A DNA stretch of 64,000 bases, from the NCBI RefSeq assembly GCF_025562715.2, contig NZ_JAPFCC010000001.1, positions 1,010,501-1,074,500 of the forward strand, read 5' to 3'. Below, piece by piece: positions 8,803 through 16,884 of this stretch (position 1 is its first letter; the number at the start of each line of letters is the position of its first letter). The stretch comes from Endozoicomonas gorgoniicola (lineage in GTDB: Bacteria > Pseudomonadota > Gammaproteobacteria > Pseudomonadales > Endozoicomonadaceae). A program made the position numbers and the translations under genes. The notes under the pieces are model-generated. The model was not told where the DNA came from and searched no databases. It was given only the letters and a program-made list of their open reading frames with translations.

Positions 8803-9957
8803 ATGCAAGCAACGACTGCTTATGTCGAGAACAAAGCTGTAACGACTTCTTTCCTGCCCTGGGTGGCGGTACTGCTGCTGGTATACACCCTGCTTGTGGC
8901 TGTGGGCCTGATTGGCGATGGCTTCAAGTGGGCTGCCGGTGGCGCAGACGGTGCGGCTGCACTGTTTGAATTTGCAACCAATCCGTTTATGGGACTGATT
9001 GTTGGGACCATGGCAACCGCTATGGTGCAGTCTTCCAGCACCGTGACCTCTATTACCGTGGGTCTGGTGGCTGCCGGCCTGCCGGTCAGCACCGCTATAC
9101 CGATGATTATGGGTATCAATATTGGTACCACCGTGACCTCGACTCTGGTGAGTCTGGGCAGTATGGGCAAGCGGAATGAGTTCCGTCGCTCCTTCTCAGC
9201 GGCCACAGCACACGGTTTCTTTAACCTGTTTGCTGTTTTCATCTTCCTGCCGCTGGAACTGGCTACCGGTTTTCTGCAGAAATCTTCAGCCTGGCTGGCG
9301 AGCATATTCTACGGTAGTACCGGCACGAACCTGGGTGGCTTCGACTTTATCAAGCCATTGATTAAACCGGTAACCAAATCTATTGCCTCTGTTACTGAAA
9401 GTGCTCTGCCGGGCATGACCGGCGGCGTTGTACTGGCCCTGATTGGTCTGGCGCTGACGTTTATGTCCATTAGCCTGCTGGGTAAAATTCTCAAGCAGCA
9501 GATGGTGGGGCGTGCCAAAGACCTGATGCATAAAGCCATTGGTAGTGGTTCTGCTGGCAGTATTGCTTCCGGCGGTCTGATTACTTTCCTGGTTCAGTCT
9601 TCTTCAACCACCACCAGTCTGGTGATTCCTCTGGTGGGTAGTGGTGTGTTCCGGTTGAAGGATATCTATCCGTTCACCCTGGGCGCAAACATTGGAACCT
9701 GCATTACTGCCCTGCTGGCTGCGTTTTCCCTGAGTGGTTCTATGGCAGAGGCGGGTCTGCAAATTGCGCTGGTTCATCTGTTGTTTAATGTTGCCGGTGT
9801 ATGTCTGATTTATGGTGTGCCAACGCTCCGTGGTATCCCTTATCACGCTGCCCGTCGCTTTGCACAAATCGCCAGCCGTCGTAAATCCGTGGTCTTTGGT
9901 TATGTATTTGGTGTTTTCTTTATCGTTCCAGGCTTGTTGATTCTGCTGACTAGCTAA
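8803..9957 (+). CDS. nptA: Na+/phosphate cotransporter (Na/Pi family, NptA-like)
   Basis: Inner-membrane symporter that couples sodium entry to phosphate uptake. The two inverted halves of the family are visible, each carrying QSSST (residues 76-80 and 265-269), the substrate- and ion-binding signature. The paired GINIGTT (near 104) and GANIGTC segments follow them. The 384-residue length fits bacterial NptA proteins; there is no C-terminal PhoU domain as in longer paralogues. The gene stands alone, followed by a perfect hairpin. The ATG gives the usual short cytoplasmic N-terminus. Confidence 0.92.
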   Translation: MQATTAYVENKAVTTSFLPWVAVLLLVYTLLVAVGLIGDGFKWAAGGADGAAALFEFATNPFMGLIVGTMATAMVQSSSTVTSITVGLVAAGLPVSTAIPMIMGINIGTTVTSTLVSLGSMGKRNEFRRSFSAATAHGFFNLFAVFIFLPLELATGFLQKSSAWLASIFYGSTGTNLGGFDFIKPLIKPVTKSIASVTESALPGMTGGVVLALIGLALTFMSISLLGKILKQQMVGRAKDLMHKAIGSGSAGSIASGGLITFLVQSSSTTTSLVIPLVGSGVFRLKDIYPFTLGANIGTCITALLAAFSLSGSMAEAGLQIALVHLLFNVAGVCLIYGVPTLRGIPYHAARRFAQIASRRKSVVFGYVFGVFFIVPGLLILLTS

Positions 9958-9980
9958 TTGACGATTTTCCATCTTATTAA

Positions 9981-10002
9981 GCAGGCAGGGTTTCCTGCCT
10001 GC
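9981..10002 (+). terminator. Hairpin after the Na/Pi transporter gene
   Basis: Perfect 9-bp GC-rich stem (GCAGGCAGG / CCTGCCTGC) with loop GTTT, 24 bases after the stop codon. The tail is only moderately T-rich. Confidence 0.65.
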
Positions 10003-10039
10003 GTTGTCTAAAAACGTCACAAGACGTTGGGAATACCCC

Positions 10040-10249
10040 ATGAGTGATCTGAAACAGTACAAAAAGCAGAGAAAAAAGCTGAAGCAGGAAATCAAGGCGA
10101 CAGAAGCGCACCTGGTACGCCTGAAGAAAGAGTTACGGGCTCTGAGAGAAGGTCAGCAGCATCAGGTGATTGAAGAAGAGCTGGATCAATTGATGGAGAA
10201 ACCATCACTGTTTAAAAACCTGATGAAGCTTTTTGGTAAACAGCCCTGA
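10040..10249 (+). CDS. Small charged coiled-coil protein
   Basis: A 69-residue protein, almost entirely Lys, Glu, Gln and Leu in heptad-like spacing from residue 5 to 50, so one long helix or a coiled coil, with a short basic tail (KNLMKLFGKQP). A TTG-started extension exists from 10004, but its first codons overlap the end of the transporter hairpin; the ATG at 10040 preceded by GGGA is preferred. The stop codon sits inside a 16-bp triple tandem repeat and a strong terminator follows. No family recognised. Confidence 0.6.
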   Translation: MSDLKQYKKQRKKLKQEIKATEAHLVRLKKELRALREGQQHQVIEEELDQLMEKPSLFKNLMKLFGKQP

Positions 10250-10285
10250 GCGGAAACAGCCCTGAGCGGAAACAGCCCTGAGCAT
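10238..10285. repeat. 16-bp tandem repeat, three copies, over a stop codon
   Basis: AAACAGCCCTGAGCGG is repeated at 10238-10253 and 10254-10269, with a third copy at 10270-10285 that differs in its last two bases. The stop codon of the coiled-coil gene (10247-10249) lies inside the first copy. Confidence 0.9.
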
Positions 10286-10290
10286 ACAAA

Positions 10291-10335
10291 TAGTCGTTAT
10301 TCAGAGGCAGCAGAGAGCTGCCTTTTTTGTACCCT
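10291..10335 (+). repeat. 45-bp direct repeat, left copy (carries a terminator)
   Basis: Identical over all 45 bases to 16789-16833. The pair brackets the 6.45-kb forkhead/IS region. Confidence 0.95.
10306..10328 (+). terminator. Intrinsic terminator of the coiled-coil gene
   Basis: GGCAGC / GCTGCC stem with loop AGAGA, followed by six T residues: a textbook rho-independent terminator. Confidence 0.9.
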
Positions 10336-10542
10336 CAGGCGGGCTACGCTCAGAGCCCGGCGTGGTGATTTGGTTATTATTGCTAACCTAATTCTCAGCA
10401 TTCCTGACAATGTTTGAACTTTTTGATAATTATCTATATCCATCTATATAACTATGAGTTGAAAATATCACTTTCGTGCTCAGGGAGAACAGTGATTTTC
10501 GCAAAATAAAGAAATGAGTTGAACTATCAGGAGTATTGCATA
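10336..10542 (+). promoter_or_regulatory. Presumed promoter and leader of the forkhead gene
   Basis: AT-rich sequence between the left terminator copy and the forkhead start. TTGAAC near 10413 followed by several TATA-like hexamers (10432-10452) is a plausible promoter, not a firm one. AGGAG lies 9 bases before the ATG at 10543, a good ribosome-binding site. Confidence 0.4.
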
Positions 10543-10553
10543 ATGAACCCTAG

Positions 10554-12262
10554 GAGCCTGACCGAGAATAGCTTAGGCAGTCCTCCTAAAGGTTTCGCAA
10601 AATTCAAAATGAGCAAAAAACAACCACTTTTTGAGGTTGATTTGCTCATTTTTGCCAATTTACAGCTTTTCTTTACCTTTATGCCGCTTTTTCAACCTTT
10701 TTTAAATCCTCAAGACGGAGTGACCCCGTTAAAGCTTTCTTCACAATTTTTTTGAAATTATGCACTGTGCATACCAGTGAAAACTCTGCTTCCACTTTCT
10801 CTTTCCCGCGCAGACTGAAACTCCTGAATCCAGAGTTTTTTATCTGACCAAACGGCGGTTCCGCTATTACTTTGCGACGTTCGTATACCGCTTTCGCTTC
10901 GCTTGTTTCCATTTTTTTATTCATGGCTTGTCGTGCAGTTTCAAACTTGTCTGTGCGAATTACCTTGCCTGCACTTTTCTTGGAGCCACTGCATCTGGAG
11001 CGGTAAGCGCACTCTCGGCATACTTCCTTGTTTGCCCGGTAGCCTTTCCTCTTAGCTTTACTGGCTGGATTGGTAACCAATTTTTCCCCAGCCGGACAGA
11101 TGAAGACGTCAGCTTCAATATTGTATGTAAAATCCGCTTTGACAAATTTTCGATCAGTATTTTCAAGGTTCGTGACAGCCGGTTTTTCTTCCTTATCAGT
11201 AGCGATATAACCGTCTATTCCGTGTTTATCCAAGGTGTGCAGATTTGGCCCTGAAAAATAGCCGTTGTCCATACTCCATTTATCCACAGCTGCGCCATCG
11301 GTAGATTCTGACAAAGCCTGAAGAGCAGGTTCTACTTCCTGTACGTCGTTGGCGCGCTGGCTGATGTGTTGGCCAACAATGATCTGGTGATCCGCATCTA
11401 CATTAATTTGGGCATTGTAGCTGTATTCGCAGTACCCTTTCTTGCTCATCACCCGGGCATCATGGTCTGCAAAGCTAATCTGTTTCTTGTCGTCTATTGG
11501 CTCGTCCGGATTGAGGGCTTTCTCACGCTCTTCCAGTGCTTTTTTGGCAGCCTTAATTTTCTTCAGCCGTTCTTCTTTAAACTGGAGGTCTTCAGGAATA
11601 CTGTAGCCATTGGTTTCTTTGTAGGCGTCGTCTTCTTCCTGATCGCACTGGCTGGCTTTTTTGATCAGTTCATCAACCTCAGCGCTGAGTTCTGCCTCTT
11701 TGGCTTTAAGCCGGCCGTAGCTCATGGCCTTATGCTTTGAACTGTTGGCTTTGAATTTCGAACCATCCAGGCTGATATGCCCAAGCGATGCCAGTTTCAG
11801 CTCCATCGCCAGCTTGACGGACTGTTTGAAACAGTCATGAAAAAACGACAGGTTGTTTTTGCGGAAGTCCCCCAGGACCCGAAAGTTTGGGCAATTCATC
11901 TGAGAGATGTACATGAATGCCAAGTCCTGCCGACACCGTTTTTCTATTTCACGGGAGCTGAATACACCATGACTGTAGGCGTAGATCAGGATACCTACGA
12001 TCAGCTTGGGTGGGTAGGCATGCTGTCCAAGGTGATGGTACTGCTTTTCAACTTCCGAGGTATCAATGTTCTGGAAGATGGTCTCATAGATGTAGCAGTC
12101 ATGATCTTTGGGAAGAAGATCAAAGATGTTGGTTGGAAACAGCAGGTGCTGGTCGAACTCAACAGGGCTATCCTTGAATTTTGGTGGTGGCGACATCAGG
12201 CTTCATCAGGGCTGCGTTTTGAACGCTATTATATCAGATAAATCCTATTCTCGGTCAGGCTC
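10554..12262 (-). mobile_element. IS1182-family insertion sequence
   Basis: A 1709-bp element with perfect terminal inverted repeats (GAGCCTGACCGAGAATAG at 10554-10571 and its complement at 12245-12262), flanked on both sides by CTAG. Treating CTAG (10550-10553 and 12263-12266) as a target duplication and deleting one copy restores the host reading frame exactly, at codons 3-4 of the forkhead gene. Confidence 0.92.
10679..12196 (-). CDS. IS1182-family transposase
   Basis: A 505-residue DDE transposase. The N-terminal part has the family pattern YPPKLIVGILIYAYSHGVFSS with REIEKRCRQD; SLDGSKFKANSSKHKA carries the first catalytic Asp near residue 145, followed by a long Lys/Glu coiled region. 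CRECAYRSRCSG near 395 is a Cys-rich zinc-binding-like segment, and RRKVIAEPPFGQIKNSGF contributes the catalytic Glu region. Length and frame are intact, so the element may still move. Confidence 0.93.
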   Translation of the reverse strand: MSPPPKFKDSPVEFDQHLLFPTNIFDLLPKDHDCYIYETIFQNIDTSEVEKQYHHLGQHAYPPKLIVGILIYAYSHGVFSSREIEKRCRQDLAFMYISQMNCPNFRVLGDFRKNNLSFFHDCFKQSVKLAMELKLASLGHISLDGSKFKANSSKHKAMSYGRLKAKEAELSAEVDELIKKASQCDQEEDDAYKETNGYSIPEDLQFKEERLKKIKAAKKALEEREKALNPDEPIDDKKQISFADHDARVMSKKGYCEYSYNAQINVDADHQIIVGQHISQRANDVQEVEPALQALSESTDGAAVDKWSMDNGYFSGPNLHTLDKHGIDGYIATDKEEKPAVTNLENTDRKFVKADFTYNIEADVFICPAGEKLVTNPASKAKRKGYRANKEVCRECAYRSRCSGSKKSAGKVIRTDKFETARQAMNKKMETSEAKAVYERRKVIAEPPFGQIKNSGFRSFSLRGKEKVEAEFSLVCTVHNFKKIVKKALTGSLRLEDLKKVEKAA

Positions 12263-13405
12263 CTAGTGATTTTCCTCCGAGATGGAGTTTTCCACATGTA
12301 GAATGTGGCAACATTAATCCTCAGCATCCTGCAGCTGCACAGCCAAACTTCGATGGACGTATAACGACTGCCATGCCGCAACCTGGCACTTTGCGCCTTG
12401 CTTCTGATGTCACCTCATCACGAGAACCAAAACTTTTAAAACAATTTACTATCAATATTTCAAAAAGTGGGGTGCCATCAAATCAACCTTCATCCAGCAG
12501 GCAAACAGAAGATTCAATAAACGTGTTTTTCTATGAGACTGAAGAAGGTAAAAAATCTAAGCATTATATTGTGATACACAACAAAGTAGGCGGATTAGAT
12601 AAACGGGTTTGTATAGATATAACGAGTACCGGAAAAAGACCAAAGATAGCATATGCCAAACTAATAATAATGGCCATTAACGATAGGGTGAAAGTCTCAT
12701 ATTGACTCTCTTTTCAGGGTCTACAGCCCAATAAGTATGCAGTAGCAACAAATTTCCCTGCCCAGCAAGGGTAACGGCCAAACACCGCTATGATGTTTAC
12801 TGATAAAACGACACCATATTAGTGAGAGGCCGCCCCGATGGAAGTATGTCAGCCACTGACTGAAGTCGCCAATTTTTCCTGTCATGCAATTCAGCAGCTT
12901 GATCATAAACTGGCAGCTCTGCGCGAACAGTACGACCCCATTCAACACTTTGAAGACTATGAAGGTGAAGTTCACAAGATTTTTGCTCAGGCAGAGCGAG
13001 GTGTTCTGGAAGAAGACTTATCCGGACTTGATGTTGACACCCCGGTCATTGAAGTCAACGGCACCTGTTACCATCGAGTATTGCGAAGTTCAGAAACCTA
13101 TCAGACTGTTGCCGGTTCTATCAAAGTTCCACGAACGCTCTACCGCAACGGTCAGGATCGCTGCATCGTCCCGCTGGAACTCCGGGCGGGTATTGTCGAG
13201 GGATACTGGACACCAAGGGCGGCAAAGCAAGCTGTCTGGATGGTCGCTCAAATGCCACCGGGCGACGTGAAGAACCTGCTTGATCTGATGGGCAATATGT
13301 CGCCTTCGGAAAGTTCTCTGGCTCGACTCCCGAAGAAGTTTAACAATCAATGGGAGCCAAACAGGGAAGCCTTTGAGGGTATCCTCTGGGAAAGCGTTAA
13401 AGTTC

Positions 13406-14732
13406 GGCTCTTTTACAGGTTGGCTGATCATTTTACAGCCTCCTGCCTGATTTTAAGATAGAGGTAATCAAGATCATTGTAGCCACAAGCTTTGTAGATA
13501 ATCCGTTTGATGACTCCATTGAAAGCTTCAATCTTCGCGCTGGTTATACGATGATGGCAGTACGACAGCAAGCCCTCTCTTGCCCTGTCCAAGCCCTTAG
13601 CAAACCTCTTAAGTTCTGCAATTCCGGTTTCTTTTGCTAACTCTATCCATCTATCCAGAAACTTGCCGGCACACGCTTTGTACGTGTACGTCCATAGCTG
13701 TTTGAGCATGTCTTTCAGGATGTAAGCCTGATTGAGATCCTCGTTCATGCTCAAGAGCTCTTTCAGACTGCTTTCTCGCTTTGGAGTCAGGTTCTCAGGG
13801 TTCATGAACAGGTTGAACCGCTGACCCTTGATAAAGGGCTTGTTCTCTTCTTCAGCCTGACGCCACTCCCTGCGCCTTATCTGATCTATCACATCATTAT
13901 AATTGGCAATAATGTGAAACTTGTCGTATACAATATCCGCATTGGGCAAGTGCTCTTTCACCGAAGCCTGATAGCTGCCACCACGGTCTATGCCAACACA
14001 CTCGATGCTCGCTTTTTGCTCTTCAGTCAGGCTGCTCAAGAACTCATCCAGAGTCTCTTTTCGCTTGCCTTCACCAAGGAAGAGGGTTTCTCCTGAGTCG
14101 GCGTTAAGAACAACGGTAAGATACTGATGGCCTTTGCCAATGGATTTTTCGTCAATGAGCAGAGCGCGAATACCGTCACGCTTTGGAGCTGAAAGCATTC
14201 TCAGCAGCATCTCTTTATCCCAACGACGGGCAGTACCACCGGATATAGCAATGAATTCAGGCACCTTGTCGCAGGGCATATAGCGACATAAATGGCTGAC
14301 GTGTCGTTTAAGGCGATCGGTTGCCTGAGCCTTGGGAGTTAAACCAGGAATAGTAACGGTTTCAATATTGTTGCAGTGTGAGCAGCGGCCCTGAAAAGCT
14401 GTGAAGAGAAGATTTACCTGTAGAACTCCCAGTGGTAAATCCTGGACACACCGATCTTTTGTCTTCATTTGTCCCATAGGGGTTTCACATTGACTGCATT
14501 TCTCGTGCTGAATTCGGCCATCCCTGCGGAGATAGACAAAAGCTTGTTTGACTTCCCAATCAATATCAATCTGCTCGATTACCCAGCCGGGAAATGCGAA
14601 CATAGGACGTAGTGAGGGTGTTGTACACATGTCTGATCCTTCAGAAATTTTGATCTGTTCAAATCAATCTTTCCTGAAAGGCTATTTCTGTTGCAACCCC
14701 TCATTTTCCATCAGCCAACCTGTAAAAGCCCC
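13406..14732 (-). mobile_element. ISL3-family insertion sequence (nested)
   Basis: A 1327-bp element with near-perfect inverted ends (CTTTTACAGGTTGGCTGAT shared at both termini) and an 8-bp target duplication TAAAGTTC at 13398-13405 and 14733-14740. It lies inside the ISKra4 transposase gene, so it is the youngest of these three insertions or at least later than its host element. Confidence 0.93.
13428..14630 (-). CDS. ISL3-family transposase
   Basis: A 400-residue DDE transposase. The N-terminal zinc-finger-like region has CSQCETP and CSHCNN. The central domain has LLIDEKSIGKGHQYLTVV (catalytic Asp), CVGIDRGGSYQASVKEHLPNADIVYDKFHI (second Asp), and the C-terminal SAKIEAFNGVIKRIIYKACGY (catalytic Glu). 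The family, length and orientation within its inverted repeats agree, and the frame is intact. It may still be active. Confidence 0.94.
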   Translation of the reverse strand: MCTTPSLRPMFAFPGWVIEQIDIDWEVKQAFVYLRRDGRIQHEKCSQCETPMGQMKTKDRCVQDLPLGVLQVNLLFTAFQGRCSHCNNIETVTIPGLTPKAQATDRLKRHVSHLCRYMPCDKVPEFIAISGGTARRWDKEMLLRMLSAPKRDGIRALLIDEKSIGKGHQYLTVVLNADSGETLFLGEGKRKETLDEFLSSLTEEQKASIECVGIDRGGSYQASVKEHLPNADIVYDKFHIIANYNDVIDQIRRREWRQAEEENKPFIKGQRFNLFMNPENLTPKRESSLKELLSMNEDLNQAYILKDMLKQLWTYTYKACAGKFLDRWIELAKETGIAELKRFAKGLDRAREGLLSYCHHRITSAKIEAFNGVIKRIIYKACGYNDLDYLYLKIRQEAVK

Positions 14733-16306
14733 TAAAGTTCCAGAAAAGGCGGTGACTGTGGCAGCGTCCCTCGACGGTGTTATGCTGCCAATGAAAGACG
14801 GCAAGCGTAAGGAAAAACGCGAACAAAATAAAAGTGACGGTAAGCGAACCCGTGGTCCAGCCGGTTGTCAGGAGGCCAGTTGTGGAACATTGTCGTTTTA
14901 CGATACTCAGGGTGAACGCCTGTCAACAGTCAGAATCGGGCGTATGCCCGAAAGTAAAAAAGTAACTTTGAAGAACTCACTCTCTGAACTGCTGGATGAA
15001 GCCCTTCGGCAAAAGCCTGACCTGACTCTGGTTAAAGTGGCTGACGGAGCGAAAGACAACTGGACTTTCCTTGCCAATGAACTCCCGGAAGGCCACGAGA
15101 TCGTAGACTTTTACCATGCTGCAGAACACCTGAAGAAGGCATTTGATCTGTCCTATGGAGAAAACAGTGCTAAATCCAAAGAAAAATTCACCACCTATCG
15201 CCACATTCTAAAGGAAGAGTTTGAAGGGGTTGAGAGAGTGATCAAGGCACTGGTCTACCAGTACAAGCGACATCCTCGACGATCAAAGCTGAAAACAGAG
15301 CTGGAATATTTCAGGAACAATCGCGCTCGTATGCAATACGCTGAACACTTGTCACAGAATCTGCCGATAGGTTCGGGAGTCATTGAGGCTGCTTGCAAAA
15401 CCTTGGTTACGCGGCGTATGAAGTGCTCGGGCATGCGTTGGCGACTTCCGGGAGGTCAAGGGATTCTGACTCTTAGGTCATTAATCCAGAGCAAGCTGTT
15501 CGACAATGGTTGGAAGCTGCTGGCAGTGACTTATTGCTGTAAGGTTACGAAAACAGGAGTAAATAATGTCATCCCGTTCCCTTCGCAGAAGACAGAATGA
15601 TAGTACCAGTCAATATGAGACTTTCACCCTAACGATAGCCCGGGAAAAGAGCTTGTTTTAAGTGATATTTATAAATGGATTGAGAATAATATTCCTTATT
15701 ACAGACCGCCTACCCCGCCCCAAGCGGCGGGGAATATGGCCCAGAAAGATTCAAGCTCAAAGCCCTCCCCCAGAGCGGACTGGAAAAACAGTATACGACA
15801 CAACCTGAGCCTTCATAAAACACTATTTAGAAAAAGGGATGCAACACCTCCAGGCATATCATCATCACTATGGTCTGCAATAGAGGATAAAGTTGCCGAC
15901 TACATGTTCATAGATGAAGATCGCTTGATAACTGTATATAAAAGAAGAAAACAGCCAAACTCAACCACTTCCAGCCTTTCAAAATCCCAAAATTGCAGCG
16001 AAAATAAAAACACAGGAAGGCCGGTTAAGAGGAAAATCTCGTCATCGTCAACGATTACATCGCCTCAAACAAGCACTGTTACAAAAGCATTGCCAGAAGG
16101 AGATAATCTATCGCCAGCGACTACGAGTGTAGCTGAACCAGGTTATGATACCGGCGAGCGAAAATTAAAGGTGCTTAAACTCGAAGAAGTCAATGAGGTT
16201 CTTAGAAAAGATGGATTGCCTGTCCCCGAACCCACCTTTACAACTCTGGACGATGGCGATTTAACTCTGGACGATGACGAGTTATTGAAGTTGTTATAGT
16301 CAACCC

Positions 16307-16339
16307 GGATATTTTTCAAAATAATTCTGAAAAATATCC
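16307..16339 (+). terminator. Hairpin after the forkhead gene
   Basis: A perfect 12-bp stem (GGATATTTTTCA / TGAAAAATATCC) with a 9-base loop starts 8 bases after the stop codon at 16299. No T tract follows; it may end or stabilise the transcript. Confidence 0.5.
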
Positions 16340-16433
16340 TGTCGCTTTAACGAAAGCGGTCATTTAAGGACGTCTACCAAAAACCATCCTGACACTCCAT
16401 GCTACTCCCACATTCACTCTGCCGGAGAGCATT

Positions 16434-16788
16434 ATGGCAACAGAAACAAAATCACCCAAGCGTCTCAGTAAAACTCAGTGGCAGGCTCTCATTACAGAGC
16501 AGCAAAACAGCTCTGCCACACAAGCCGAATTCTGTCGATCCAAAGGGCTGTGTCTTGCCACCTTCTATAACTGGAAAAAAGCTTGGCAATAACGACAAGC
16601 CAGCAGACCGGAAAGTCCCAATCCCGTTGACCCGCAACTGCAAATACAGCAGTTGCAGTCAGCGTTGGATGCAACTCTTCAGGAACTCTCTTCTGTCAAG
16701 CAACAGCTCAACTGGTTTAAACGGCAGGTGTTTGGTGAGAAGTCCGAAAAACGACTGACCATTGATAATCCAGACCAGATAGACCTTG
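16434..16788 (+). pseudogene. IS66-family remnant (TnpA and TnpC N-termini)
   Basis: A 52-codon frame from 16434 (MATETKSPKRLSKTQWQALI...) is the helix-turn-helix start of an IS66 accessory TnpA-like protein and stops at 16592. In the same frame beyond the stop, QLQSALDATLQELSSVKQQL leads to WFKRQVFGEKSEKRL, the hallmark N-terminus of IS66 TnpC transposases. The sequence is cut off abruptly at 16788, where the right copy of the 45-bp terminator repeat begins. No terminal repeats are seen, so it is a fragment captured at the island edge. Confidence 0.8.
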
Positions 16789-16833
16789 TAGTCGTTATTC
16801 AGAGGCAGCAGAGAGCTGCCTTTTTTGTACCCT
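16789..16833 (+). repeat. 45-bp direct repeat, right copy (carries a terminator)
   Basis: Exact copy of 10291-10335, including the GGCAGC / GCTGCC hairpin and six T residues (16804-16826). It truncates the IS66 fragment and stands immediately before the methyltransferase leader, marking the right edge of the inserted region. Confidence 0.95.
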
Positions 16834-16884
16834 GATATTTTCTTTGTCTATCCTTTGCAGAGCTGATTTACAGGGTGTCATGGC

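Larger units (their letters stand above)
12838..15600 (+). pseudogene. ISKra4-family transposase split by ISL3
   Basis: Joining 12838-13405 to 14741-15600 restores a 475-residue transposase in one frame. The N-terminal half (MEVCQPLTEVANFSCH onward, with GTCYHRVLRSSETYQT and GYWTPRAAKQAVWMVAQM) and the C-terminal half (SLDGVMLPMKDGKRK, VKVADGAKDNW, VDFYHAAEHLKKAF, PIGSGVIEAACKTLV) follow the ISKra4 order, with the catalytic Asp residues in SLDGV and VADGA. The split by a nested element with a clean 8-bp duplication shows it was inactivated after it had landed in the forkhead gene. Confidence 0.9.
12686..15629 (+). mobile_element. ISKra4-family insertion sequence carrying a nested ISL3 element
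   Basis: Perfect 21-bp terminal inverted repeats at 12686-12706 (begins GGGTGAAAGTCTCATATTGA) and 15609-15629. The 8-bp target duplication TAACGATA lies at 12678-12685 and 15630-15637. Without the nested element and its duplication it would be 1609 bp. Removing it restores the forkhead frame across codon 144. Confidence 0.93.
10543..16299 (+). pseudogene. Forkhead (FOX) domain gene interrupted by two insertion sequences
   Basis: Joining 10543-10553, 12267-12685 and 15638-16299 (removing each element with one copy of its target duplication) gives one uninterrupted 1092-base frame of 363 codons. Residues about 128-226 read as a forkhead winged helix: RPKIAYAKLIIMAIN (helix 1), [20 protein letters not shown] (helix 2), [13 protein letters not shown] (192-204, recognition helix) and SSSLWSAIE (wing strand). 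A 25-residue Pro/Ser-rich insert lies between helix 2 and the recognition helix. Basic clusters YKRRK (244-248) and PVKRK (about 272-276) resemble nuclear localisation signals. The protein ends in an acidic tail ([16 protein letters not shown]) like a transactivation domain. FOX domains are eukaryotic DNA-binding domains, so acquisition from an animal host is likely. Residues 1-127 match nothing I know. No stop or frameshift occurs outside the insertions. The ATG at 10543 is supported by AGGAG. Confidence 0.85.

Noticed and set aside
10519..10755. 78-codon frame at the left edge of the IS1182 element
   Set aside because: It is the first codons of the forkhead gene running by chance into the IS end; the true continuation lies at 12267.
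12373..12705. 110-residue stand-alone gene
   Set aside because: It is the middle part of the interrupted forkhead gene; its last residues (RVKVSY) are read from the ISKra4 terminal repeat.
14548..15600. 350-residue separate transposase gene
   Set aside because: Its first 65 codons lie in ISL3 sequence; the rest is the C-terminal part of the split ISKra4 transposase.
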